A stretch of DNA of 34,760 nucleotides from Lysobacterales bacterium (lineage in GTDB: Bacteria > Pseudomonadota > Gammaproteobacteria > Xanthomonadales > SZUA-36): the NCBI GenBank assembly GCA_013042915.1, contig JABDPF010000017.1, forward strand, positions 1 to 34,760, in the 5' to 3' direction. The notes under the pieces are model-generated. The model ran no database searches, was not told the DNA's origin, and was given only the letters and a program-made list of their open reading frames with translations. Positions within the stretch are counted from its first letter, which is position 1; each line of letters starts with the position of its first letter. A program made the translations under genes and the position numbers. This document shows, piece after piece, positions 17,351-25,251 of this stretch.

Positions 17351-18559
17351 TCAGACGCGTTCGATGATGGTGGCGGTGCCCATGCCGGCGCCGATGCACA
17401 GCGACACGAGACCGATTTCCAGGTCGCGGCGTTCCATTTCATCCAGCAGCGTGCCAAGCACGATGGCGCCGGTCGCGCCGAGAGGATGGCCCATCGCGAT
17501 CGCGCCGCCGTTGACGTTGATGCGATCGTGCGTGACCCCCAGTTCGTTCATGTAATGCAGAACCACCGAGGCAAACGCCTCGTTCAACTCCCACAGGTCG
17601 ATGTCGGAAGCGGTCATTCCGGCCAGCCCCAGCGCTTTTTTCGAGGCGGGCGCGGGCCCGGTAAGCATGATGGTCGGCTCGGAACCGATCGAGGCAAAAG
17701 AGCGGATTCTCGCGCGCGGCTGCAGGCCCATTGCCTGTCCTGCCTCCCGGCTTGCAACCAGCACGGCCGCCGCGCCGTCGACGATACCGCTGGAATTGCC
17801 GGCGGTGTGCACGTGATCGATGGCCTCGATCTCGGGGTATTTCTGGATGGCGACATCGTCGAACCCGGCCTGGGCGCCCATCTTGGCGAAGGCCGGATTG
17901 AGATCGGCCAGTGATTCCATGCTGGCGTCGCCCCGCACGGTTTCGTCATGGTCAAGGATCACCTCGCCGAGGTGGTCTACGATCGGCAGTACGGAGCCCT
18001 TGAAATAGCCCTTGTTCCAGGCATTGGCGGCCCGGTGCTGGCTTTCGACCGCGTACGCATCGCAATCATTCCGCGAGATGCCGTCCCGGGTGGCGATCAG
18101 ATCGGCGCTGATTCCCTGCGGCACGAAGTAGGTATGGATGGCCACCTGCGGATCGATCGCCCAGGCGCCGCCGTCGGACATCATCGGCACCCGTGACATG
18201 CTCTCGATGCCACCCGCCACCCCGGCCGTCGATTGCCCGGCCATGACCTGGGCGGCCACGGTATTGACGGCTTCCAGGCCCGAGGCGCAGAAGCGGTTGA
18301 TCTGCTTGCCGGGCACGCTCTGGGCGTAGTCGGCGTTCATGGCGGCGACCCGGGCGATATTGGCGCCCTGCTCGCCGACCGGCGCCACGCAGCCGAGCAC
18401 CACGTCGTCGAGAATCCCGGTGTCCAGCCCGTTACGATCCCGCAGGCCTCTCAACACCTGGCTGGTCAATTCGATCGGGGTCACGCTGTTGAGCGCGCCC
18501 CCCGCCTTGCCGCGGCCCCTGGGGGAACGCAGGTGATCGTAAATGAATGCATCGCTCAT
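17351..18559 (-). CDS. fadA: Acetyl-CoA C-acyltransferase (3-ketoacyl-CoA thiolase, FadA-like)
   Basis: Thiolytic last step of beta-oxidation. It has 402 residues from the ATG at 18559, which has AGAGGA about eight bases upstream. The nucleophile is C91 ([13 protein letters not shown]). The thiolase signatures [18 protein letters not shown] (H358) and [10 protein letters not shown] (C388) complete the active site, and [14 protein letters not shown] is also present. It sits between tetR and fadB with gaps of 17 and 23 bases, so it is the first enzyme gene of the operon. A biosynthetic acetoacetyl-CoA thiolase is less likely in this context. Confidence 0.92.
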   Translation of the reverse strand: MSDAFIYDHLRSPRGRGKAGGALNSVTPIELTSQVLRGLRDRNGLDTGILDDVVLGCVAPVGEQGANIARVAAMNADYAQSVPGKQINRFCASGLEAVNTVAAQVMAGQSTAGVAGGIESMSRVPMMSDGGAWAIDPQVAIHTYFVPQGISADLIATRDGISRNDCDAYAVESQHRAANAWNKGYFKGSVLPIVDHLGEVILDHDETVRGDASMESLADLNPAFAKMGAQAGFDDVAIQKYPEIEAIDHVHTAGNSSGIVDGAAAVLVASREAGQAMGLQPRARIRSFASIGSEPTIMLTGPAPASKKALGLAGMTASDIDLWELNEAFASVVLHYMNELGVTHDRINVNGGAIAMGHPLGATGAIVLGTLLDEMERRDLEIGLVSLCIGAGMGTATIIERV

Positions 18560-18576
18560 GGCGGGGTCCTCTGTCG

Positions 18577-19215
18577 TCAATCGGTGCGCAGCAGGCGCAA
18601 GAAGTTGTGTTTGAAAGCGGCGTAAGCCGCGGAGAGGTCGAAATCCTCTCCCACCTGCCATTGATGGTTAATGCCGATCATTCCGCCGTAGTACTGCTCG
18701 GCCGTGTGGTCGGCGTCGAGTTCTTGGCGAACGTCACCTCTCGCCTGCCCGGCGCGAATCCACTCGGTAACGGACTCGCGCTGGATCTGCATGAACTCGG
18801 CCGCGTTCGGCTTGAATTCTGAAGCCGGATCGATGGCGGCACCCCAAAGGATGTACTGCACGCGGATGTATTCCGGGTGCTTCAGGGCGTGCGCGAGATG
18901 CGCGTCGATCGCGATCTCGACCGCTTCCAGGCCGGTTTTGCCGTCCAGCTTTTGAGCGAGTTCTCGGGACCAGGCGGCTGAGAGTCGTTTGAGCACCGTC
19001 CGGAACAGGCCGGCCTTGGATCCGAAGTGATGGGTGGCAAGACCGCGGCTGTAGCCTGATTTTTCACCGATGGCGACCAGGGTCGTGCCCTGGATTCCGA
19101 CGGTATTGAGCAACTCGATGGCGGCCAACACCATCCTGGTTTCCGCGAGGGCGGTGCGTTCCGCCTGGGTTCGGGAGGCGTTCGAATCGTCGTATTTCGG
19201 CAGGCTCAGTGGCAT
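18577..19215 (-). CDS. TetR family transcriptional regulator of the beta-oxidation operon
   Basis: 212 residues from the ATG at 19215. The N-terminal TetR DNA-binding domain reads AAIELLNTVGIQGTTLVAIG, then EKSGYSRGLATHHFGSKAGL, with the recognition helix near SRGLATHHF. The rest is a helical ligand domain. The frame extends to a TTG at 19239, but this overlaps a palindrome and the promoter, so ATG is preferred. The stop is 17 bases before fadA, making it the first gene of tetR-fadA-fadB-acd. By position it probably represses its own operon, with an acyl-CoA as likely inducer (inference from context). Confidence 0.9.
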   Translation of the reverse strand: MPLSLPKYDDSNASRTQAERTALAETRMVLAAIELLNTVGIQGTTLVAIGEKSGYSRGLATHHFGSKAGLFRTVLKRLSAAWSRELAQKLDGKTGLEAVEIAIDAHLAHALKHPEYIRVQYILWGAAIDPASEFKPNAAEFMQIQRESVTEWIRAGQARGDVRQELDADHTAEQYYGGMIGINHQWQVGEDFDLSAAYAAFKHNFLRLLRTD

Positions 19216-19222
19216 CGATGAA

Positions 19223-19247
19223 AAACTTGCTGGCGACAAGCAAGTTT
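19223..19247 (-). promoter_or_regulatory. 25-base palindrome, probable TetR operator
   Basis: AAACTTGCT (19223-19231) and AGCAAGTTT (19239-19247) are exact reverse complements around a 7-base centre. The site covers the candidate -10 and start point and ends seven bases upstream of the tetR ATG. AGCAAG recurs at 19248-19253 and at 19315-19320, the latter two inside an identical 10-base AGCAAGCCCC. Size, symmetry and position fit a TetR-dimer operator used for autorepression. Confidence 0.65.
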
Positions 19248-19270
19248 AGCAAGCCCCCTGAACTTGTCAA
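19243..19270 (-). promoter_or_regulatory. Probable promoter of the tetR-fad operon
   Basis: On the minus strand a perfect -35 TTGACA (19270-19265) is followed after 16 bases by TAAACT (19248-19243, 4 of 6 to TATAAT). The -10 lies within the palindrome listed above, so a bound repressor would block polymerase. Confidence 0.6.
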
Positions 19271-19374
19271 TTCTCCCGCTATGAAGCACGCCCGAGCGGT
19301 CACCCGCCCCCTCCAGCAAGCCCCTTGGGGCCGACCGGGTGCGCGCTTCGCAACGAAGGGGATACACTACGCGG

Positions 19375-20658
19375 ATGGTTGAATCAGGGCTCTTGGAACG
19401 GCGGCAACGGGCGTTGGGGCCGGCATACCGGCTTTTTTATCAAAACCCGTTGCACATCGTGCGCGGCGAGGGTGTCTACCTGTTCGGCGCCGACGGGCGC
19501 CGTTACCTCGATTGCTACAACAACGTCGCGGCTGTCGGTCATTGCCATCCTCGCGTGGTTGCGGCCATTTCCGAGCAGGCCGCGAAGCTCGCCACCCATA
19601 CCCGTTACCTGCATGAAAACGTCGTTCGATACGCCGAGCGCCTCGCCGAGACGTTTGCCGGCGAACTCGGGGTATGCATGTTCGCCAACAGTGGCAGCGA
19701 GGCCAACGAACTGGCGTTTCGAATGGCGCGGGCCGTCACCGGGAACGAAGGTGCGGTCGTTACGGAGTGCGCGTATCACGGCACCAGCAACGCGACCTTC
19801 GCTTTTTCCACCGAAGACTATCCGGCCGACGACCGCCCCCCCTGGATCGCAACGGTCGCTGCGCCCGACCTGTACCGAAACCCGCTGGGCTGCGCACGGG
19901 CGCAATTTTCAGGTGCCTATGGGGCGCTGATCGGCAGCGCGGCGGACGAACTGGCGCAGCGGGGTTCCGCGGCGGCCTTGTATATCGCCGATGGCGTCTA
20001 CAGCACCAGCGGCATCCTGACCCCGCCGGCCGACTACCTGCAGGAGGCGTATCGGCAGATTCGCGCCGCCGGTGGCCTGGCCGTGGCCGACGAGGTGCAG
20101 TCCGGACTGTGCCGGCTGGGAGACAACTGGTGGGCCTTCCAGGATTCGGCGGTTGTTCCCGATATCGTCACGGCGGGCAAACCCCTGGGTAACGGCTATC
20201 CCCTGGCGGCCGTGGTGACCACGCCCGAAATCGCCGCGCAGTTTTCAAAAAAATATCATTATTTCAATACGTTCGGAGGCAACCCGGTGGCTGCTGCTGC
20301 GGGTCTCGCCGTGCTGGACGTAATCGAGGACGAGGAGCTCAAGCGCAACGTCCGGGAGACCGGGCAGTATCTTGCAGGCGGCTTGCAAACGCTTCAAAGA
20401 GAACACGAGATCATTGGCGAAGCGCGGGGAAAAGGCCTGTTTTTCGGGCTGGAGCTGGTACGAGACCGGCATGGGAAGGAGCCGGCTAAGGGTGCCGCTG
20501 TAGCCGTACGGGAACGGCTGCGGGACGACGGCGTGCTGTTGGGCGTCACGGGTCCACACGGCAACGTCATCAAGATCAGACCACCGATGGCATTCACCAG
20601 GGATCATGCCGATCACCTCATTAACGCACTGGACGAGGCGCTGCGATGCCTGGACTGA
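19375..20658 (+). CDS. Class III PLP-dependent aminotransferase, phospho-lyase (AGXT2L)-like
   Basis: 427 residues from the ATG at 19375. The fold type I features are all visible: NSGSEANELAFRMAR (106-120, phosphate binding), the AYHG stretch, D239 (ADEVQSG) pairing with the pyridine nitrogen, and Schiff-base K269 (VTAGKPLGNGYPLA). YLDCYNNVAAVGHCHP, TRYLHENVV and FNTFGGNPV resemble the ethanolamine-phosphate and phosphohydroxylysine phospho-lyases more than classical transaminases. It may therefore eliminate phosphate from a phospho-amine rather than transaminate; this is inference. It overlaps the following HAD gene by 13 bases. A GTG at 19339 is an alternative start. Confidence 0.82.
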   Translation: MVESGLLERRQRALGPAYRLFYQNPLHIVRGEGVYLFGADGRRYLDCYNNVAAVGHCHPRVVAAISEQAAKLATHTRYLHENVVRYAERLAETFAGELGVCMFANSGSEANELAFRMARAVTGNEGAVVTECAYHGTSNATFAFSTEDYPADDRPPWIATVAAPDLYRNPLGCARAQFSGAYGALIGSAADELAQRGSAAALYIADGVYSTSGILTPPADYLQEAYRQIRAAGGLAVADEVQSGLCRLGDNWWAFQDSAVVPDIVTAGKPLGNGYPLAAVVTTPEIAAQFSKKYHYFNTFGGNPVAAAAGLAVLDVIEDEELKRNVRETGQYLAGGLQTLQREHEIIGEARGKGLFFGLELVRDRHGKEPAKGAAVAVRERLRDDGVLLGVTGPHGNVIKIRPPMAFTRDHADHLINALDEALRCLD

Positions 20659-21356
20659 GATTTGTCGACAATGTTCTTTTCGACCTGGACGGGACACTGG
20701 TAGACAGCAGCCGCACCATCGTGGACGCCATCGAGCACGCATTGAACACGCTCGACGTGGCGCCGGGAGGCGTGCAGGTCGAGCGCCTGATCGGCCAGCC
20801 CCTGTACGATATCTTCATGAAAACCTACGGCCTGCCGCGGGAGCGTGCGCTGCAGGCCATCGACGTTTACCGCGAACACTACGATCGCCTGAACCAGTCG
20901 GGAACCCGGGTGTATGATGGCGTGCGTGAAGGCCTGGCCGGCTTGCGGGCTGAAGGATACGGGCTGTACATTGCCACCGTGAAACCCACGCCTATCGCGG
21001 ACAAGGTGCTGCTCGACCTCGGTTTGCGAAAGCATTTCAATGGTGTTGCGGGTGCGTCGATGGGGCCCGAGCGACGGGACAAGCAGCGAATCATCGCCTG
21101 GGCGCTGAACAAATTCGACCTGGACCCGAACACCAGCTTAATGGTGGGCGATCGCGACCAGGACGTGGAGGGCGCGCGTGGCAACGGCTTGGCCTCGGTG
21201 GCCGTCCATTATGGCTTCGGCCAGGCCGAAGAGCTGCGCCGCGCCCAGCCGGATCATACCGCCGATTGTTTTCAGGACGTGGTGCGCCTGGTGCTCGGTG
21301 AACCCGTCGAGGATAAAGCGGTCGAAGCGGGCAACCACAGGGGACTGATTGAGTGA
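20646..21356 (+). CDS. HAD-superfamily phosphatase (phosphoglycolate phosphatase-like)
   Basis: 236 residues. HAD motif I is FDLDGTLVDS with nucleophile D13 and acid/base D15; motif II is the Thr in IATVKP; the motif III Lys lies in RRDKQRII; motif IV is VGDRDQDVEGARGNG. A helical cap (about 20-85) marks subclass I, as in Gph and PgmB. The substrate is a small phosphorylated metabolite that cannot be named from sequence. It overlaps the class III PLP enzyme upstream by 13 bases and TspO downstream by four (GTGA), indicating coupled translation of the three. Confidence 0.88.
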   Translation: MPGLRFVDNVLFDLDGTLVDSSRTIVDAIEHALNTLDVAPGGVQVERLIGQPLYDIFMKTYGLPRERALQAIDVYREHYDRLNQSGTRVYDGVREGLAGLRAEGYGLYIATVKPTPIADKVLLDLGLRKHFNGVAGASMGPERRDKQRIIAWALNKFDLDPNTSLMVGDRDQDVEGARGNGLASVAVHYGFGQAEELRRAQPDHTADCFQDVVRLVLGEPVEDKAVEAGNHRGLIE

Positions 21357-21838
21357 TCAACCGATACGCAAGCTTGGCCATATTTCTGCTGCTCACGGTG
21401 CTGGCTGCATTCGCCGCCGCCGGCTTCGAAGCAGGTTCCTGGTACTACGTGGATCTCCACAAGCCTGAATGGGCGCCTGCGCACTGGCTGCTCGCGGTTG
21501 CCTGGGCAGTGGCCTACCTGTTTGCAGCCGGCGCTGCCTGGCAGGCGTGGCTGAGCGAACACTACGATCGGATCAAGGCGATCGTCGCGTGGCTCGTGTT
21601 GATCGGGATGAATGTCGCCTGGTCGTTTCTGTATTTTGGACTGCACCGCCCCGGCTGGGCATGGCTGTTGATGTGCCTGGCCCTGGCGTTGGCCGTTTAC
21701 TGCATGGCCACGTTCAGGCGCATCAGTAACGCCGCGGGTGCCTTGATGCTGCCTTACGTCTTGTGGATTGCCTTCAACTGGGCGCTCAACCTGGCGAGCT
21801 GGACCCTCAGCGGAGGTCCGCTGTCGCGGCTTTTCTAA
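21353..21838 (+). CDS. TspO/MBR family membrane protein
   Basis: 161 residues with five predicted membrane helices. Family markers are WYYVDLHKPEWAPAHW (about 25-40), a WLVLIGMNVAWSFLYFG helix and the C-terminal LPYVLWIAFNWALNLASW. TspO proteins bind porphyrins and cholesterol-like ligands and act in stress or tetrapyrrole homeostasis. The start is a GTG at 21353 within the HAD stop. The next gene downstream converges after 94 bases, without an obvious terminator. Confidence 0.9.
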   Translation: MINRYASLAIFLLLTVLAAFAAAGFEAGSWYYVDLHKPEWAPAHWLLAVAWAVAYLFAAGAAWQAWLSEHYDRIKAIVAWLVLIGMNVAWSFLYFGLHRPGWAWLLMCLALALAVYCMATFRRISNAAGALMLPYVLWIAFNWALNLASWTLSGGPLSRLF

Positions 21839-21932
21839 CGGGGCCAGGAACCGAAAAAGCCGAGGCTCTCTCGTAGGCCTTTCCCTCCTGCCGACGCCCC
21901 CTGGTGGTCAACGGCCGTGATCGGCGGTGGGT

Positions 21933-22316
21933 TCAGGGCGCCGGGCTGTCCATGCAGAACACGTTCAACTTGTTGCCGTCGAGGTCGCGAAAGTAACCGG
22001 CGTAGAAGCCTTCTCCTCGCGGCCCCGTGGCTCCCTCGTCATGGCCGCCAAGTTCCAGTGCCTTGGCGTGCACTTCGTCCACTTTGGATTTTGAGTCCAC
22101 GGCGAGCGCCACCATCGTTCCGTTTCCGTTGGTCGCGGGCTGCCCATCCCAGGGCTTGGTTACCGATAGCGCCGGTTGGCCGGGAGAAACCGCCCAGGCC
22201 TGGAAACGCCCCTCGTCGCCCATGAAGCGGCGGGCGCCCAGCAGTCCCAGCAACTCATCGTAAAACGCGATGGCGCGTTCGAGATCGTTGGTCCCCAGCG
22301 TGACGTATCCAATCAT
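21933..22316 (-). CDS. VOC (glyoxalase/bleomycin-resistance) family protein
   Basis: 127 residues with the vicinal-oxygen-chelate pattern. GYVTLGTNDLERAIAFYDEL opens the first beta-alpha-beta module, and AGYFRDLDGNKLNVF closes the second. The usual terminal metal-ligand Glu of glyoxalase-type enzymes is Asn here (NKLNVF), so a classical metal site is doubtful. The substrate is unknown. AGGAG lies about six bases before the ATG. The gene follows nnrU with only nine bases between, on the same strand. Confidence 0.85.
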   Translation of the reverse strand: MIGYVTLGTNDLERAIAFYDELLGLLGARRFMGDEGRFQAWAVSPGQPALSVTKPWDGQPATNGNGTMVALAVDSKSKVDEVHAKALELGGHDEGATGPRGEGFYAGYFRDLDGNKLNVFCMDSPAP

Positions 22317-22325
22317 GTTGTTCTC

Positions 22326-22889
22326 CTATGCAAACGGCGAAACGCCGAACAGCCATTGGTGTGAAAAGGCGAAGACGAGGTAAACGACCAGGCCCGCGAC
22401 GACGGCAATCACGTCTCTCTTCAACGCGGCGGGACCTGGCTTGACCCAGGCGCCGTCACGGCGATTGATCAGCACGATCTCGATCAATGCCCACAGCGTG
22501 AGGCCGCCAAACAACACGATCGAGCGGCTCTCGCCGTTCGCCAGCAAGTGGGCCAGACCCCAGACGATCACGCCGGTCAGTTGTGGATGGCGCACAAAGC
22601 GCCGGATGTTGTTATTGCCGTGCGAGGCCGAAAACAGGATGAAGGCGACCAAAACCAGCAAAGCGGCAAAGTGACGGCCCCAAATGGGTGGCAGGTACAG
22701 GAACTCGGGGGCGGTGGATTTCCAACCCCATATGATCAGGGCGATGGAGGCCACGATGGCCAGCGCAATCGCGCCTTTGAAGACGCCTTCGCCCCGCTGT
22801 GCAATGACGCGCTGACGAAAATCGGCCGCGACGGCCGGCAGCAGGTGGGCGATACTCCAGAGCAGGACACCCAGAATGAGCTTGATCAT
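22326..22889 (-). CDS. NnrU family membrane protein
   Basis: 187 residues with about six hydrophobic helices. The family core is FSASHGNNNIRRFVRHPQL, then GVIVWGLAHLLANGE (about 95-130). NnrU was named from denitrification clusters and is related to isoprenylcysteine methyltransferase-like membrane folds. No denitrification gene is present here, so that role should not be assumed. GGAGAGG lies close before the ATG. Probably co-transcribed with the VOC gene. Confidence 0.85.
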   Translation of the reverse strand: MIKLILGVLLWSIAHLLPAVAADFRQRVIAQRGEGVFKGAIALAIVASIALIIWGWKSTAPEFLYLPPIWGRHFAALLVLVAFILFSASHGNNNIRRFVRHPQLTGVIVWGLAHLLANGESRSIVLFGGLTLWALIEIVLINRRDGAWVKPGPAALKRDVIAVVAGLVVYLVFAFSHQWLFGVSPFA

Positions 22890-22928
22890 TTGCCTCTCCC
22901 GTTGACCGAAGGCTCTATTTTAGCCCGG

Positions 22929-22952
22929 ATGCGACGCCGTTACCCGTCGCAT
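22929..22952. repeat. Hairpin upstream of nnrU
   Basis: ATGCGACG (22929-22936) pairs exactly with CGTCGCAT (22945-22952) around an 8-base loop. It lies between the amidohydrolase stop and the nnrU start. No U-run follows on the minus strand, so it is not a standard terminator. It may mark the end of the amidohydrolase message or a 5' structure of nnrU. Confidence 0.45.
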
Positions 22953-23028
22953 GCGTACCAGCCGCCGCAGCGGGTGACGGATGTGATCCACGGGCGGATC
23001 GCCCACGGCTCCGGCGCACCACCGGGCG

Positions 23029-24297
23029 CTATTGGCGGTGAATCGTACCTTCTTTCATGATGAAGGAAACGCGGGTCAGCTCGGAGATGTCTTCCGTGGG
23101 ATCGTCATCCACCGCCACGATGTCGGCCAGCTTGCCGGGTTCGATACTGCCCAGCTCATTTTCGACGCCAAGGAGCTCTGCGGCGGTGAGGGTGGCTGAT
23201 CGTATCGCATTCATCTCCGGCATCCCAGCTTCCACCATGTAAACGAACTCCATCGCGTTGCCGCCGTGGGGTGAGACACCGCAATCGGTGCCGAAAGCGA
23301 TCGTTACGCCGGCTTTCCAGGCCTTCTCGAACGTGTCCTGGATTCGCGGCCCCACCGAGGCCGCCTTGGGGCGCACCACTTCCGGGAAATAGCCGTCCAC
23401 CGCGGCTTTTTCGGCGACGAACTTGCCGGCGAGTATGGTGGGCACGTAGTACGTGCCGTTCTGTTTCATCAACGCGATTACTTCGTCGTCCATGAAGGTG
23501 CCGTGCTCGATGGAGCGCACGCCCGCCCTGACCGCACGCTTCATGCCCTCGGTTCCGTGCGCGTGCGCTGCAACGTGCATTCCGTAATCGCTAGCGGTGG
23601 CGATCACAACCTCCAGTTCCTCGTCGCTGAACTGCGGGTTCTGACCATTCTTGGCCAGGCTGAGAACTCCACCCGTTGCGGTAATCTTGATGAAATCGGC
23701 GCCGTCCTTGTAACGCTGACGCACGGCTTGCCGCGCGCTTTCAGGGCCATTGAGAACGCCGCTCTCGGGGCCCGGGCTGCCCATCAGGTCCTTGCGGTAG
23801 CCGTTGGTCGGGTCCGCGTGTCCGCCGGTGGTGGCCAGGGCTTTACCCGCCGTGAAGATTCTGGGGCCGATCGCATGGCCGTCTTCGATGGCGTTGCGCA
23901 GGGCAATCGTGGAGTTGGAGTTGTCACCCGGGTTACGCACCGTGGTGAAGCCGGCATCGAGGGTCTTTCCCGCGTAGTGCGCGGCCATCAGGGCGTAGTC
24001 GCCCGCGTTGGACTGAAAGCGCTTGATGTAGGAATCGGGCGACATTTCCATGTCGAGGTGAACGTGCATGTCCATCAGGCCGGGAAGGCACGTGCCCAGC
24101 GAGACGCGCCGGTCGTCATCCGCGGTTTTCACCGAGCGTCCGACCTCCACGATCCGCTTTCCCTCGATGCGAACCTGGCGGTTGTCCAGGACCTTGCCGT
24201 TCTCGACATCGAGCAGCCGCTGGCAGTCGAGCACGGTGGCGGCCGGTGCGGGTGTGGCCAGGAAGAGAAGCGCGAAAAACGCGGAAATTCGTATCAT
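23029..24297 (-). CDS. Secreted amidohydrolase (metal-dependent, prolidase/Sgx9260-like)
   Basis: 422 residues with a signal peptide (about 1-20, ending APAA), so it is exported. Amidohydrolase metal ligands are visible: H78 and H80 (MDMHVHLDM), bridging K204 ([10 protein letters not shown], expected to be carboxylated), H245 (AAHAHG), H265 (RSIEHGTF) and D338 (FGTDCG). This pattern matches the Xaa-Pro/Xaa-Arg carboxypeptidase (prolidase-like) group, so it probably cleaves N-acyl amino acids or dipeptides in the periplasm. GGAGACACTG precedes the ATG. It lies 45 bases after the BtuF-like gene on the same strand. Confidence 0.88.
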   Translation of the reverse strand: MIRISAFFALLFLATPAPAATVLDCQRLLDVENGKVLDNRQVRIEGKRIVEVGRSVKTADDDRRVSLGTCLPGLMDMHVHLDMEMSPDSYIKRFQSNAGDYALMAAHYAGKTLDAGFTTVRNPGDNSNSTIALRNAIEDGHAIGPRIFTAGKALATTGGHADPTNGYRKDLMGSPGPESGVLNGPESARQAVRQRYKDGADFIKITATGGVLSLAKNGQNPQFSDEELEVVIATASDYGMHVAAHAHGTEGMKRAVRAGVRSIEHGTFMDDEVIALMKQNGTYYVPTILAGKFVAEKAAVDGYFPEVVRPKAASVGPRIQDTFEKAWKAGVTIAFGTDCGVSPHGGNAMEFVYMVEAGMPEMNAIRSATLTAAELLGVENELGSIEPGKLADIVAVDDDPTEDISELTRVSFIMKEGTIHRQ

Positions 24298-24342
24298 CAG
24301 TGTCTCCAGTCAGCATTGTCGCGAATGGGTCCGCGATCACGG

Positions 24343-25239
24343 TTATCGATCCGTTGCTCGTAACTGGTGCAACAGGGTACATGCGGTTTCGATGGAATCC
24401 AACCAGCGCGGGGTGGCGCGGCTGATGCGGTCTGCGTCGAGTGTGAACAGCGCGCCGGCCGCGACGGCGTCCAGGCTCGGCCAATCTCGCCAGCGTTGCA
24501 GGGGGTCGGGCTGTGCGGGTGACCGCGGCGCGAAAATGGCTTCGGGGTTTGCCACGATGACCGACTCGTGCGCCACCTGGAAGGCCAGCCCCGGTTCGGC
24601 TTCGAAGATGTTCACCCCACCGCACAGCGCCAGCCCCTGGCTGATCAGGTGCCTGCCATTGATCGTGAACAGCGGGTCATCATCCACTTGGTAGAAATAC
24701 TCCAGCGGCTCGACGCCGCGGTAGCGCATTGAAAGAGCCGTCAGTCCGGCCTCGAAATCCCGGGCCGCCGCGTCGGCGTGCCGGGCGGTCCCGGCGGCAA
24801 GGCCGATCGCGCGCAGCGTGTCGGCTATCTCGTGAGGTTGCCGGATTTCGACCGGCCAGACACGCAATCCCAGGTTACGCATCTGTTCGACAGCGGCCCG
24901 TGGGTTGCCCGACCCCCACGCCACCACCAGGTCGGGGCGAACCGCGAAGATGGCCTCGATGTCCAGGCGAAAGGCATCACCCACCCGCGGCAGGTTTGCG
25001 GCTTCCTTTGGATACTCGCTGTAGGCCACGGTAGCCACGAGCTGCGGCCCCGCGCCCGCGGCGTAAACCAGTTCCGCCAGGTGCGGCGACAGCGTGACCA
25101 GCCTCCGGGCGGGTTGTTCAAGGAGTAGAATCTCGCTGTCGGCTTGTTCGAGTTCGACAGCGGCGAGGCGCGACGGAGAAACCCACGGCAAGGCGAGCAA
25201 CAGCGCCACGGCGCAAAGGATGCGATGGGTGCGCTTCAT
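24343..25239 (-). CDS. BtuF-like periplasmic cobalamin/metal-chelate binding protein
   Basis: 298 residues with a signal peptide (about 1-27). The helical-backbone class III binding fold is shown by RRLVTLSPHLAELVYAAG, LPRVGDAFRLDIEAI and RPDLVVAWGSGNP, then a long helix, then ALCGGVNIFEA and VIVANPEAIF. This is the vitamin B12/ferric-siderophore group, closest in pattern to BtuF. No BtuC, BtuD or TonB receptor gene is in the window, so its permease must lie elsewhere. It starts 12 bases after ampE, so it belongs to the DUF6776-erpA-nudC-ampE run. Confidence 0.85.
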   Translation of the reverse strand: MKRTHRILCAVALLLALPWVSPSRLAAVELEQADSEILLLEQPARRLVTLSPHLAELVYAAGAGPQLVATVAYSEYPKEAANLPRVGDAFRLDIEAIFAVRPDLVVAWGSGNPRAAVEQMRNLGLRVWPVEIRQPHEIADTLRAIGLAAGTARHADAAARDFEAGLTALSMRYRGVEPLEYFYQVDDDPLFTINGRHLISQGLALCGGVNIFEAEPGLAFQVAHESVIVANPEAIFAPRSPAQPDPLQRWRDWPSLDAVAAGALFTLDADRISRATPRWLDSIETACTLLHQLRATDR

Positions 25240-25251
25240 GCCGAGCAGGAT

